From Planctomicrobium sp. (GTDB lineage: Bacteria; Planctomycetota; Planctomycetia; Planctomycetales; Planctomycetaceae): 9,716 bases of DNA. Within the stretch, counting starts at the first letter, position 1, and each line of letters opens with the position of its first letter. The translations under genes were made by a program, and so were the position numbers. Of the stretch, positions 1 through 7,284 are shown in pieces. The notes beneath the pieces are model-generated. The model did no database searches. It saw only the letters and a list, made by a program, of their open reading frames with translations, and was not told the origin of the DNA. The stretch is taken from NCBI GenBank assembly GCA_018659505.1, contig JABJMI010000044.1, forward strand, positions 1-9,716, given 5' to 3'.

Positions 1-180
1 ATTGAACAAGAAACGGTCACTCAAAGTGGTGAACCAGCGACCATTCAAACCAAAGGTCGGCACGATCCCTGTTTGCTCCCGAGATTTATTCCAATGGCAG
101 AAGCGATGATAGCAATCGTTCTCGCTGACCATTGGCTGCGCTGGTGCGGACAAACATCATCGGGAGCCGATATTGAGTAG
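1..180 (+). CDS. aroC: Chorismate synthase, C-terminal end (partial, 5' end outside window)
   Basis: Frame 1 is open from the first base to a TAG stop at 178-180 and encodes 59 residues. Near residues 18-27 it reads [12 protein letters not shown], followed by an alanine/leucine-rich helix with [15 protein letters not shown]. This is the conserved C-terminal block of chorismate synthase (RHDP, then EAMAALVLADH in other family members). The enzyme converts 5-enolpyruvylshikimate-3-phosphate to chorismate using reduced FMN, the last step of the shikimate pathway, in the cytoplasm. The RHD triplet belongs to the active-site region. The end GADIE is a short tail past the conserved helix. The stop region overlaps the start of the next gene by 8 bases, which suggests co-transcription. 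Most of the gene lies upstream, so intactness cannot be judged. Confidence 0.9.
   Translation: MEQETVTQSGEPATIQTKGRHDPCLLPRFIPMAEAMIAIVLADHWLRWCGQTSSGADIE
162..166 (+). promoter_or_regulatory. Ribosome binding site that decides the TTG start of the GT-C membrane protein
   Basis: GGGAG lies 6 bases before TTG at 173, inside the final codons of aroC. The frame is closed by TAG at 110-112, and no in-frame ATG or GTG occurs between that stop and 173. TTG with this site is therefore the best-supported start. The position implies translational coupling with aroC. Confidence 0.55.
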
Positions 181-2479
181 CTCCACCAAGCAACCAGAGC
201 TTGATTCCAACTATGTCTCGCCGTTGCGAGTGGCAACTCCCTATCTCATCGCTGCCTGGATCTTTATCTTCTGGGCAAGATTCTTTCTGTCGGTTCTGCC
301 TAGCGTTGGATCAGGAGATTTAGATCGTGTCGACGTCCTCTTTATCGTCCCTGACATTTTATGGAATCTTGTTTTTCCTGATCACTCGCAAAACGACTCC
401 GTCGGCTGGTCTCATCTCGCGCAGCGAATCCCAATCATTATTCACGCCTTGTTTATATTTTTATCGGCGTATTCCCTGGGGCGTATCTTGCTACGTGGGA
501 TGAAATTACAGCAGTCGTTTGATGTAGCCAGTCACACTGCACTGGCGGGTTCACTTGGATTGGCAACTGTTTCGTTGGTCACCTTAGACCTGGGTTACTT
601 CGGGATTCTCTCACGAACTCTATTCGGAATACTATTGCTCATCCCGATTGTTTTTGAGACCTATCTTTGGTTCAAAGAACGAAGAGTGAAGAAGATCCAG
701 CAATCTGTCGAGAGAAGTAAATCGTTCCGAATTCTCTTCGCTGGGAGCATCATTTTTTTGATCCCGATGCTACTGGGAGCAATGTTGCCTTCAACGGATT
801 TTGACGTCAAAGAATATCACCTCGAAGGCCCGAAAGAATACTTCCTCGAAGGACGTGTTCATTTTTTACCACATAACGTCTACACAAGCTTTCCATTTCT
901 GACAGAGATGCTCACGCTCTGCGGAATGGTTCTGACCAATGACTGGTTTACGGGGGCATTGGTAGGCAAAACTGTTTTAATGATGTTTGCTCCGCTGACG
1001 GCATTAGGTGTTTTCGCTGTCGGCAAACGTGTTGCGAACTCCACCGCTGGTCTCTTGGGAGCACTGGTTTATCTCTCCACACCTTGGGCTTACCGCATTT
1101 CAATCATCGCGTACACCGAAGGAGCAATGTGCTGCTACGTCATCGTTACGTTACTTGCATTGCTAATCTGGCTGGACGCTGCGAAAGATTCGAATTCAAC
1201 AGCCTCTCAGCGGCGCTCTCTGACATTGCTTTTAGGTTTGTTGTCCGGCTGTGCCATCGCCACGAAGTATCCCGGTCTGGTGATGGTCGCGATCCCTGTC
1301 GCTTTGACTCTTTTAGCAACCGTCATACTGCGCAAGTTTCCACTTCGTGAATCGTTGATCATGGCTGGGATTTACATCCTGGGCGGTCTCGTTTCGTTTG
1401 GTCCCTGGGTGATCAAGAACAGTCTGGAGACAGGGAATCCGGTCTACCCGCTGATGTATTCGGTCTTTGGTGGAGAGGACTGGAACGAAGAACTGAACGA
1501 AAAATGGAAAGCGGGACACGCTCGTCCGTCTCCGGTTTTCAAAGCACCTACGGCAATGGCTCAGGAATTGAAAAAGAATGTCGTTGATGTCGCTTTAGGC
1601 AGCGTCTGGCAATCTCCATTGATGTTCGGATTGGCTCCGCTCGCATTGTTCTGGAGGAAACGCGAGAAACGCTTCTGGATCGTCGTCGGAGCCGCAGCGA
1701 CATTGCTGCTTGTCTGGTATACGCTCACGCATCTCCTCGATCGTTTTTGGGTTCCAGTCTTACCCGTGATCGCAGTCCTGTCAGGCGTCGCATGGGTGGT
1801 GGTCTATGAATTTTTCCATACTGGGCAACATCGAAATTCGCTGTCCCAGCTGCTGATCGGCAAGTCAATCACCTGCCTGTTCGCCGTAACACTGGTCTAC
1901 AATTTTGCGTTCATGACGACCGATGCCAGTGGCTATAGCGCTTACTTCATCGATTACGAAGTCGCTCGCGAACAAGTGAAACCAGACTCGTTAAGGATTG
2001 CAGAAAACGCAATGACGCCGGGTGATCGAGTCCTCTTTGTCGGTGAAGCAATGGTCTTCGACGCCGATTTAGAATATCGATACAACACCGTGTTTGACCA
2101 TTCTCTGTTTGAAAAATGGACGTCTAGAAAGCTCGGAGAAAAGGAGTGGGAACTTCTCTCAGCGAAAGAGATCGCTGAGAGATTTCACGAAGAGGGAATC
2201 ACTCATGTTTTAGTGAATTGGAACGAGGTCTTACGTTATCGAACAACGTACGGATACACCGACTTTGTCAGCCCTTCACGACTTAAGGAGTTAAACGATC
2301 TCTGGCGATTTGTCGAAGTCCCCATTCCGGATGAGTACAATTTAAAAGAGTGGAACGAACTTGCCCCGTCGTGGCAAAATGAAATTGAAGCTTGGGGACC
2401 AGAGCTAAAACAGACCTCGCAATCTGGTCAGCTATCGATGAAAAAATATCAACTCTTCAAATTAGATGAAGGTCAATGA
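173..2479 (+). CDS. Multipass membrane protein, GT-C fold glycosyltransferase-like (ArnT/GT39 type)
   Basis: This 768-residue protein has a short cytoplasmic N-terminus and about 13-15 hydrophobic segments (for example roughly 22-44, 86-107, 148-167, 188-205, 262-285, 291-308, 316-335, 396-415, 502-516, 524-546, 563-582). After the fifth segment comes an acidic loop motif, D209-F-D211 followed by E214-Y215-H216. It sits where GT-C enzymes using polyprenyl-phosphate sugars (PMT, ArnT and similar) carry their catalytic acidic residues in the first large external loop. Residues about 364-369 (TKYPGL) and the layout of the later segments also fit that superfamily. Residues about 597-768 form a soluble, probably periplasmic C-terminal domain containing [14 protein letters not shown] and THVLVNW. 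The likely role is transfer of a sugar from a lipid carrier to an envelope acceptor; donor and acceptor are unknown. The start is TTG, overlapping the aroC end by 8 bases. The fold class is moderately sure, the reaction is inference. Confidence 0.7.
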   Translation: MSSSTKQPELDSNYVSPLRVATPYLIAAWIFIFWARFFLSVLPSVGSGDLDRVDVLFIVPDILWNLVFPDHSQNDSVGWSHLAQRIPIIIHALFIFLSAYSLGRILLRGMKLQQSFDVASHTALAGSLGLATVSLVTLDLGYFGILSRTLFGILLLIPIVFETYLWFKERRVKKIQQSVERSKSFRILFAGSIIFLIPMLLGAMLPSTDFDVKEYHLEGPKEYFLEGRVHFLPHNVYTSFPFLTEMLTLCGMVLTNDWFTGALVGKTVLMMFAPLTALGVFAVGKRVANSTAGLLGALVYLSTPWAYRISIIAYTEGAMCCYVIVTLLALLIWLDAAKDSNSTASQRRSLTLLLGLLSGCAIATKYPGLVMVAIPVALTLLATVILRKFPLRESLIMAGIYILGGLVSFGPWVIKNSLETGNPVYPLMYSVFGGEDWNEELNEKWKAGHARPSPVFKAPTAMAQELKKNVVDVALGSVWQSPLMFGLAPLALFWRKREKRFWIVVGAAATLLLVWYTLTHLLDRFWVPVLPVIAVLSGVAWVVVYEFFHTGQHRNSLSQLLIGKSITCLFAVTLVYNFAFMTTDASGYSAYFIDYEVAREQVKPDSLRIAENAMTPGDRVLFVGEAMVFDADLEYRYNTVFDHSLFEKWTSRKLGEKEWELLSAKEIAERFHEEGITHVLVNWNEVLRYRTTYGYTDFVSPSRLKELNDLWRFVEVPIPDEYNLKEWNELAPSWQNEIEAWGPELKQTSQSGQLSMKKYQLFKLDEGQ

Positions 2480-2531
2480 CCTCTGTTAAGGAATTGCACA
2501 GGCATTGAATTGGCAGACCCGCCTGTCTGGA

Positions 2532-3314
2532 TCACAACCCCAAAATCTCTCGAACACGTTGACCGATGTCTTCTGAACGCATCAGTGATTCGCCGACGAG
2601 GATTGCGTGTGCTCCAGAGGACTGAAGTTTCAGCACATCCTCTCGGGTATGAATTCCGCTTTCTCCGACCAGTAGAATCTCTGCGGGAATTTGTTTTCTT
2701 AGCGTGATCGTATGGTCGAGGCTTGTCTCAAAGGTTTGCAGATTTCGATTGTTCACTCCGATCAATGGAGGATTAAGCTGCAACACGCGGTCAATATTCT
2801 CTGGGTCATAGACTTCGACCAGAGTTTGCATTCCGAGCTTATGAGCCAATTCGTTGAGGTCATGTAATTCAGAGTCAGTCAAACATTCAGCGATCAACAG
2901 AATTGCATCGGCCCCAACGCTTCTTGCTTCGTAGACTTGATAGGGATCCAGAATGAAATCTTTCCGCAAAACTGGGATCCCAACGTTCGCTCGAACTTGC
3001 CGAAGGTATTCAAGAGAACCTTGAAAGAAATGTTCGTCGGTAAGAACACTAATGCAAGCTGCCCCGTTGCTCTCATAACACGTTGCGATTTCAACTGGAT
3101 CGAAGTCCTCTCGAATTAAGCCAGCAGAAGGTGATGCCCGTTTGACTTCCGCAATCAGCCCCATCGGGTGGTGAGCTTTCAACGATCCTAGAAAGTCTCG
3201 AACAGGCGGAGCTTGATCAATCGAATCAAGCAAGCCTGCCAGCGGGCGGGCGATTTTCGCAGCTGCGATTTCATCACGTTTATAGTCAACGATTTTGTTT
3301 AAGACATTCGCCAC
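2532..3314 (-). CDS. trpC: Indole-3-glycerol phosphate synthase
   Basis: The 260-residue product has the normal length of a single-domain TrpC. It is a cytoplasmic TIM-barrel enzyme that decarboxylates and cyclises CdRP to indole-3-glycerol phosphate in tryptophan synthesis. All the hallmark blocks are present in order: EVKRASPS at 56-63 (E56 and K58), VLRKDF around 115-120 (K118), AEC at 142-144, LVEV around E167, GVNNRNL at 186-192 (N188), GESG at 217-220 and ILVGES at 238-243. These match the residues that bind phosphate and act as acid and base in characterised enzymes. The start is GTG at 3314: no in-frame ATG or GTG lies between the upstream stop (3360-3362) and it, and the Shine-Dalgarno is weak (GGAA, 9 bases away). 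No PRAI (TrpF) domain is fused and no other trp gene adjoins. It converges with the GT-C gene, with a 52-base gap. Confidence 0.96.
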   Translation of the reverse strand: MANVLNKIVDYKRDEIAAAKIARPLAGLLDSIDQAPPVRDFLGSLKAHHPMGLIAEVKRASPSAGLIREDFDPVEIATCYESNGAACISVLTDEHFFQGSLEYLRQVRANVGIPVLRKDFILDPYQVYEARSVGADAILLIAECLTDSELHDLNELAHKLGMQTLVEVYDPENIDRVLQLNPPLIGVNNRNLQTFETSLDHTITLRKQIPAEILLVGESGIHTREDVLKLQSSGAHAILVGESLMRSEDIGQRVREILGL

Positions 3315-3364
3315 GAATTCAGGTTCCAGAATTGAGTTGAGCCTACGTGAGATACCAATCTATG

Positions 3365-3400
3365 AAAAAAGCACGAGACAATTGTCTCGTGCTTTTTTTT
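3365..3400 (-). terminator. Intrinsic terminator after tig (perfect palindrome, can work both ways)
   Basis: Bases 3371-3392 form a perfect 22-base palindrome with arms GCACGAGACAA and TTGTCTCGTGC, flanked by six A on the left and eight T on the right. On the minus strand it gives a long GC-containing stem followed by six T, starting about 25 bases after the tig stop codon. The A and T flanks make it symmetrical, so it could also stop plus-strand transcripts. It separates tig from trpC, which implies that trpC starts from its own promoter in the short space between. Confidence 0.88.
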
Positions 3401-3417
3401 ATCACACGTTGGTGAAA

Positions 3418-4881
3418 TTATTCTTCGTCACCTTCATCATCATTCTCGAGTTCTGCATCAGACTGTGATGTCGTGTGGCAGACTGAACGATTTAAAGCTT
3501 CAACATTGTTTGAAACAGTAGGTGGCATTTCGACGTCTTTGATTTCGGCACTGTCGAGAATGATATCAACTGCCTTACGTTCACGAATTTGGGCTTCGAG
3601 GTTCTCAATGGAACCGTTCTTGACCATGCGAGCACGTACGCGTCGAGGATTCTCACCCTTTTGCATTGCCATGCTGAAGATTTCCATCTCGATGTCTTCG
3701 TTTGTGACTTCGAGCTCTTTTTCCTCAGCGATGCGATCTAGCACAAAGTGTTGCTTCAGATTCTGACGAGTCATACTCAGCGAGCGTTGACGAAGGTCAT
3801 TTTCTCGAACCAAGATTTCTTTCGAGGTGAAACCGGCTTGTTGCATTTCGAGGATTTCACGTCGTAACGCATTGTCGACCTGCTTTTTGACGAGGTCTTC
3901 TGGGAGATCCCAGTCAGCGGACTCAGTGATTTTATCCATCACTTGTTTGCGAGTCGCCTGGCGTTGTTCGTACTTCACCTGACGATCGAGCATGCCCTTA
4001 ATCTGCTCTCGCAGATCATCAACCGTTTCAGCACCAATCCGTTCGAGGAATTCCTCATCCAGCTCAGGAACTTCCATTCTTTTGACATCAAGAACCTTGA
4101 AAGTTGCATGAACAGTTTCACCACGCATGCCAATGATGTCGGCTTCCATGGAAACGGTTAAATCCGTTTCCCGTGATTCGTCTGCTGTGACACCAGAGAT
4201 GAACCCAGCGAACCCTTCAAACTCGGCATCTTGAAAACGCAACGTCGGACGCACACGAACTGAAGCATCATCGATTTTTGTGAGCGGTTTTCCGTCATGT
4301 GTGATTGAGATGTCAACATTGACGTAGTCCCCTTCTTCAGCAGGAGCATCAACTGGAACAAGCTTTCCGTATTGCTCTCTAAACTGCTCAAGATAGGCGG
4401 TGACTTCCTCATCGGTTGTCTCCCGATTCGGTTGTTCGATTGTTAATCCTTCGTACTGTGGCATCTCAAACGAAGGACGAACTTCTACGTCAAACTCATA
4501 TTCGAAGTCCCCTTCTTCCGGGATTTCAATGCTATCGAGGTCGAGGTTTGGCTCGTTAATCGGGTCGAGATCTGAGTCTTCTCCCAATTGTTCGAGACTC
4601 GCCATCAAGACGCGTTGCTTAACCTGGTCAGAAATTTCGCTTTTGAAGCGTTTCGCAACTAATGATGATGGAACATTCCCGGTCCGAAATCCTGGAACTT
4701 CTGCCTTTTCGGCATACTCTCCAAGGATTTCACCTTGAATTTCATCAATTGAGGCTCGGGGAATGGCAACCCGAACGTGTTTTTTGCAGGGACCAACATC
4801 CTCAATAGTGACATTGAGGTCCATTTTAGTTTCTTCGGCCACATCAGCGTCGGCATTTTGATCGAGTACTTCTTCAGACAC
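3418..4881 (-). CDS. tig: Trigger factor (ribosome-associated chaperone), diverged form
   Basis: The 487-residue protein is longer than E. coli trigger factor (432). The N-terminal ribosome-binding domain carries the signature GFRTGNVP at 64-71, which keeps G-F-R-x-G-x-x-P but lacks both lysines of the usual GFRKGKVP. An FKBP-like segment follows at about 185-268. It starts with EEGDYVNVDISITHDGKPL but is compact and degenerate where PPIases normally have their proline-pocket residues. VPELDEEF (271-278) then opens the long helical chaperone domain. The tail after about 475 is very acidic, ending ENDDEGDEE. The protein would bind the ribosome near the tunnel exit and shelter nascent chains. 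I chose GTG at 4881 because GGGGGGT sits 8 bases upstream and the remaining N-terminus is short. A TTG at 4956 would add 25 residues and an ATG at 4824 would start just before the conserved domain. No clpP or clpX follows; trpC does. Confidence 0.93.
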   Translation of the reverse strand: MSEEVLDQNADADVAEETKMDLNVTIEDVGPCKKHVRVAIPRASIDEIQGEILGEYAEKAEVPGFRTGNVPSSLVAKRFKSEISDQVKQRVLMASLEQLGEDSDLDPINEPNLDLDSIEIPEEGDFEYEFDVEVRPSFEMPQYEGLTIEQPNRETTDEEVTAYLEQFREQYGKLVPVDAPAEEGDYVNVDISITHDGKPLTKIDDASVRVRPTLRFQDAEFEGFAGFISGVTADESRETDLTVSMEADIIGMRGETVHATFKVLDVKRMEVPELDEEFLERIGAETVDDLREQIKGMLDRQVKYEQRQATRKQVMDKITESADWDLPEDLVKKQVDNALRREILEMQQAGFTSKEILVRENDLRQRSLSMTRQNLKQHFVLDRIAEEKELEVTNEDIEMEIFSMAMQKGENPRRVRARMVKNGSIENLEAQIRERKAVDIILDSAEIKDVEMPPTVSNNVEALNRSVCHTTSQSDAELENDDEGDEE

Positions 4882-4889
4882 TTCGCCTA

Positions 4890-4895
4890 CCCCCC
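4890..4895 (-). promoter_or_regulatory. Ribosome binding site supporting the GTG start of tig
   Basis: On the minus strand a run of six G followed by T lies 8 bases before GTG at 4881. It can pair with the anti-Shine-Dalgarno sequence with one G-U wobble. I see no comparable site in front of the upstream TTG at 4956. Confidence 0.45.
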
Positions 4896-5002
4896 AGCAT
4901 CGCTGGTTTGACTTTATTAAGATCAGCTTAGGATTCTCTAGGAAATTCTGGTTCAAGTAATGATGAAAGCCAGCAATTCTTAAGGAAAAACTAGAAAAGT
5001 CC

Positions 5003-5040
5003 TAAAAACAAACGGCCTGTCATCCCGAGGATCACGGCCG
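5003..5040 (-). terminator. Intrinsic terminator-like hairpin between tRNA-Gly and tig
   Basis: Read on the minus strand, CGGCC (5040-5036) pairs with GGCCG (5017-5013). Inside, GTGATCC pairs largely with GGATGAC around a TCG loop, with one mismatch and a bulge. The stem is followed directly by TTTGTTTTT (5012-5004). It would end the tRNA-Gly transcript about 115 bases past the tRNA. A promoter candidate lies between the tRNA and this hairpin, so it may instead act within the tig leader (see findings). Confidence 0.65.
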
Positions 5041-5046
5041 AATTAA

Positions 5047-5066
5047 GTGTCCAAAACACAGGACAC
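5047..5066 (-). other. Second hairpin in the tig leader region
   Basis: GTGTCC (5047-5052) and GGACAC (5061-5066) form a perfect 6-base-pair stem with an 8-base loop, immediately upstream, in minus-strand sense, of the terminator-like hairpin at 5013-5040. No T-run follows it, so it is not a terminator itself. It could be part of a folded leader RNA. Confidence 0.4.
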
Positions 5067-5080
5067 CACGTTAGTACAAT

Positions 5081-5089
5081 ATTATAACA
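5081..5089 (-). promoter_or_regulatory. Extended -10 promoter candidate upstream of tig
   Basis: The minus strand reads TGTTATAAT, a full TGn extended -10 with a consensus TATAAT hexamer. I see no good -35 element at 16-18 bases, which fits extended -10 promoters. Transcription would begin near 5074 and give tig a leader of about 190 bases containing both hairpins. It is a motif match only. Confidence 0.4.
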
Positions 5090-5154
5090 CTGTTTTAACT
5101 CGAAATTCTGATTCAACAAGAATATCTAAAAATACCATTGAACAGAATTAAAAG

Positions 5155-5226
5155 AGCGGGTGAAGGGATTTGAACCCTCGACAACCACGTTGGCAACGTG
5201 GTGCTCTACCACTGAGCTACACCCGC
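5155..5226 (-). tRNA. tRNA-Gly (anticodon GCC)
   Basis: The minus strand folds as a complete cloverleaf. The acceptor stem is GCGGGTG with CACCCGC, the D arm is GCTC/GAGC, the anticodon stem is CCACG/CGTGG around the loop TTGCCAA, and the T arm is GAGGG-TTCAAAT-CCCTT with one G-U pair. The anticodon GCC is at 5194-5192 and reads glycine codons GGC and GGU. The discriminator base is U (5155), normal for bacterial tRNA-Gly. CCA is not encoded and must be added after transcription. It stands alone, in the same orientation as tig downstream and the DUF1501 gene upstream. Confidence 0.97.
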
Positions 5227-5267
5227 AATCAATTGACGGAATGATTCCGCTCCTTCTGCGACCGAAG

Positions 5268-5297
5268 AGTTTAGAAACTGTATCCCAAGGACGTCAA
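5268..5297 (-). promoter_or_regulatory. Probable promoter of tRNA-Gly
   Basis: On the minus strand TTGACG (5297-5292) and TAAACT (5273-5268) are separated by 18 bases. They match the sigma-70 consensus at 5 of 6 and 4 of 6 positions. The expected start is near 5261, about 35 bases before the mature tRNA end. Confidence 0.4.
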
Positions 5298-5333
5298 GCC
5301 AACTCCGTCCAAGAGCTTCATAGAATGTCCCAG

Positions 5334-5363
5334 ATTACAGCTTTTCCAATTACAGTATTTCCA
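5334..5363. repeat. Two tandem 15-base units
   Basis: Units 5334-5348 (ATTACAGCTTTTCCA) and 5349-5363 (ATTACAGTATTTCCA) are adjacent and agree at 13 of 15 positions. A third, decayed copy may begin with ATTCTGCCA at 5364. They lie between the tRNA promoter candidate and the 3' end of the DUF1501 gene. This may be simple replication slippage; no function is visible. Confidence 0.5.
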
Positions 5364-5427
5364 ATTCTGCCAATCACACAAGTCGCCAAGGAGGATATTG
5401 ATGCGTTTTAGTTTGATGGGACAAGTC

Positions 5428-6837
5428 CTAAGCAATCAATTCTTGAATGACTTCACCGCCAAACTGACTTAGCTGTTTGAACCGACCTCCGTGGAAATAT
5501 GTCAGCTTGTTGTCATCGAGTCCGAGTAGCTTCAAAAGAGTAATATGCAGGTCGCGGATGTGGTGGACGTTCTCGGCGGCTTCGGCGCCGGTTTCGTCTG
5601 TGGCTCCGATGGTGTGCCCTGCTTTGACGCCGCCGCCTGCCATCCAGATCGTCATCGCTTTCGGATTATGATCGCGACCGTAGGCTGTTCCTCCTCGGAC
5701 TCCATTATCCGGTGAGCGACCGAACTCCCCACACCAAACGACAAGAGTGTTCTCGAGTAATCCTCGCTGTTTAAGATCAGTCAATAGTGCCGAAATCGGT
5801 TGATCGACCCGACTGATGAGATTACCGTGAGCGCGTTCGATATAGTCGTGCGAATCCCAAGAACCGGCGTAAAGTTGCACAAAACGGACTCCATTCTCCA
5901 CCATTTTACGGGCAAGTAAACATCGCTTCGCAAAAGCATCTGTTGGTTCTTGTCCGATACCGTATAGCGTTTGAGTTTTCTGATCTTCTTGACTGAGATC
6001 GAGTAACTCCGGCACTTCAGCTTGCATTCGGAAAGCTAGCTCATAAGCATCCATTCTGGCTGCAAGTTCATCATGAGTTGAGTGTCGAGATTGATGAATC
6101 GAATTCAGGTGTGAGAGTAAGTCGAGGTTCTCACGTTGATGTTCGCGAGTGACATGCGACATCGGCATGAGATCGAGAATCGGTGCTCCCTGCGAACGCA
6201 ATGGCGTCCCCTGATAATGTGCCGGTAGGAATCCATTGCCCCAGTTCGCTGCCCCGCCTTGTGGATAGGAGACTTCAGGCAACACCATATAACCGGGCAG
6301 ATTTTGGTTTTGTGATCCAAGTCCGTAAGTGACCCAAGCTCCCATCGCGGGATCACCACCGAAGCGGTTTCCAGAATTGAGTTGATACATCGCCGTCGGA
6401 TGGTTCACCGAATCAACCTGGCAACCGCGATAGAAGCAAATATCGTCTACATTTTGGGCGAGATGTTTCCACTGAGTTGAAATATCGGCTCCGCTCTCGC
6501 CAGCTTTCTGGAATTTGAAAGGGCTTTGCACGAAATAGCGTTTACCACTTTCCATCGCAGATTTCATTTCGCCGCTACGCTGAAATTCTTTAAGATGTAG
6601 CTCTTTCAGTTTTGGCTTCGGATCAAAAGTATCGATATGAGAGGGACCACCTTCCATCGTCAGGAAGATGCAGTTCGTCGCTTTGGAATTGAAATGACCT
6701 TTCTTCGGAGAGAGCGGACCACTTGCGGTCGCAGTCTTCTGCTCTTCCGCAGCCAACATCGCAGAGAACGCAATCGAACCGACCGACGCTCCCAGATTGT
6801 AGAGAAATCTCCTGCGTGCAATTGCGATGTTTTTCAT
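5428..6837 (-). CDS. DUF1501 family protein, Tat-exported (alkaline phosphatase/sulfatase-like fold)
   Basis: From ATG at 6837 the protein has 469 residues, usual for the family. The N-terminus holds a twin-arginine type signal: RRRFL at 8-12, then a hydrophobic stretch to about residue 29 ending AMLAAE, so export across the inner membrane is likely. Family landmarks follow in order: EGGPSHIDTFDPKP at 62-75, MGAWVTYGLG at 165-174, FLPAHYQGTPL at 203-213, WDSH at 327-330, GEFGRSP at 370-376, GRDHNP at 387-392 and HIRDLHITLLKLLGLD at 426-441. The acidic and histidine motifs resemble metal ligands of the alkaline phosphatase superfamily. The substrate is unknown; a role in polysaccharide or sulfated-glycan breakdown is often suggested. 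The frame could extend upstream to a TTG at 6912, or start at an ATG at 6873, but only the 6837 start puts the Tat signal at the very N-terminus. No PSCyt1/PSD1 (DUF1549/DUF1553) partner gene adjoins. Confidence 0.9.
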   Translation of the reverse strand: MKNIAIARRRFLYNLGASVGSIAFSAMLAAEEQKTATASGPLSPKKGHFNSKATNCIFLTMEGGPSHIDTFDPKPKLKELHLKEFQRSGEMKSAMESGKRYFVQSPFKFQKAGESGADISTQWKHLAQNVDDICFYRGCQVDSVNHPTAMYQLNSGNRFGGDPAMGAWVTYGLGSQNQNLPGYMVLPEVSYPQGGAANWGNGFLPAHYQGTPLRSQGAPILDLMPMSHVTREHQRENLDLLSHLNSIHQSRHSTHDELAARMDAYELAFRMQAEVPELLDLSQEDQKTQTLYGIGQEPTDAFAKRCLLARKMVENGVRFVQLYAGSWDSHDYIERAHGNLISRVDQPISALLTDLKQRGLLENTLVVWCGEFGRSPDNGVRGGTAYGRDHNPKAMTIWMAGGGVKAGHTIGATDETGAEAAENVHHIRDLHITLLKLLGLDDNKLTYFHGGRFKQLSQFGGEVIQELIA

Positions 6838-7284
6838 TTCTGTCGTCTCACTGAATTCAAACCGTTCAATCATATCGCAGGGCGTAATTCTCGTGAGCTG
6901 CAAGGAATCCAAACAAAAAAAAGATCTTACACTTCTAAGTTTCGATCATAAAAAACTGTGCCGGAGGATTTCTATTTTTGTTCAGTTTGCAGCTGCGTTG
7001 GGTGGATTAACAGAAACTTTCCAAGAGACTTATTACGTCACTATTGTTGGACAAGTTCCTCGCGATTTCGCGAGTGTCTTCACGTCCCTGATCAAATACT
7101 TTAGCAAGACTCAAACACAGTGTCGAAGACCAACCCGCACAATGAGTGACGCCTGCTGGCGATCTGTTTTCTATAACTTGTAGAAACACAGCCTGAAGAA
7201 CTTATCTTCTCCATATTTCAGTGCCTCCGTATTTTTTTAACGAGACATGTACGGTGGCAAGAGTCGATAAAATCCTCGAAGAAA
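6838..7284. other. 447-base region without a convincing gene
   Basis: This gap separates the fusion gene from the DUF1501 gene, both on the minus strand. It should hold the DUF1501 promoter, but I see no clear -35/-10 pair. It contains a perfect 6-base-pair hairpin CTCGCG-ATTT-CGCGAG at 7059-7074 without a T-run. It also contains a minus-strand 37-codon ORF (7214-7101) with GGAGG 9 bases before its ATG. Longer open frames on either strand (up to 118 codons, 6827-7183 +) have no recognisable family features. No strong intrinsic terminator follows the fusion gene. Confidence 0.6.
7059..7074. repeat. Perfect hairpin (6-bp stem, 4-base loop)
   Basis: CTCGCG and CGCGAG flank an ATTT loop in the otherwise AT-rich intergenic region. 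There is no poly-T tail on either side, so it is not an intrinsic terminator. It could be a protein-binding site or part of an RNA structure. Confidence 0.5.

Noticed and set aside
2498..2531. Hairpins between the convergent GT-C and trpC genes (ACAGGC/GCCTGT; CAGAC/GTCTG)
   Set aside because: The stems are short, mutually exclusive and lack a T-run on either strand, so I could not support an intrinsic terminator.
4882..4956. 25-codon N-terminal extension of tig from TTG at 4956
   Set aside because: There is no convincing Shine-Dalgarno before the TTG, while the GTG at 4881 has a G-rich site 8 bases upstream. The extra residues are not part of the trigger factor fold.
6838..6912. 25-codon extension of the DUF1501 gene from TTG at 6912
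   Set aside because: It would bury the twin-arginine signal inside the protein. The ATG at 6837 places the signal at the N-terminus as expected.
6827..7183. 118-codon open frame on the plus strand covering much of the intergenic gap
   Set aside because: It begins inside the Tat signal of the DUF1501 gene on the other strand, has no Shine-Dalgarno at its first ATG, and its translation shows no recognisable domain or sensible composition.
7007..7189. 60-codon minus-strand frame with a GTG start
   Set aside because: No ribosome binding site is positioned for its GTG, and no motif is visible. It overlaps the better-supported but still weak 37-codon frame.
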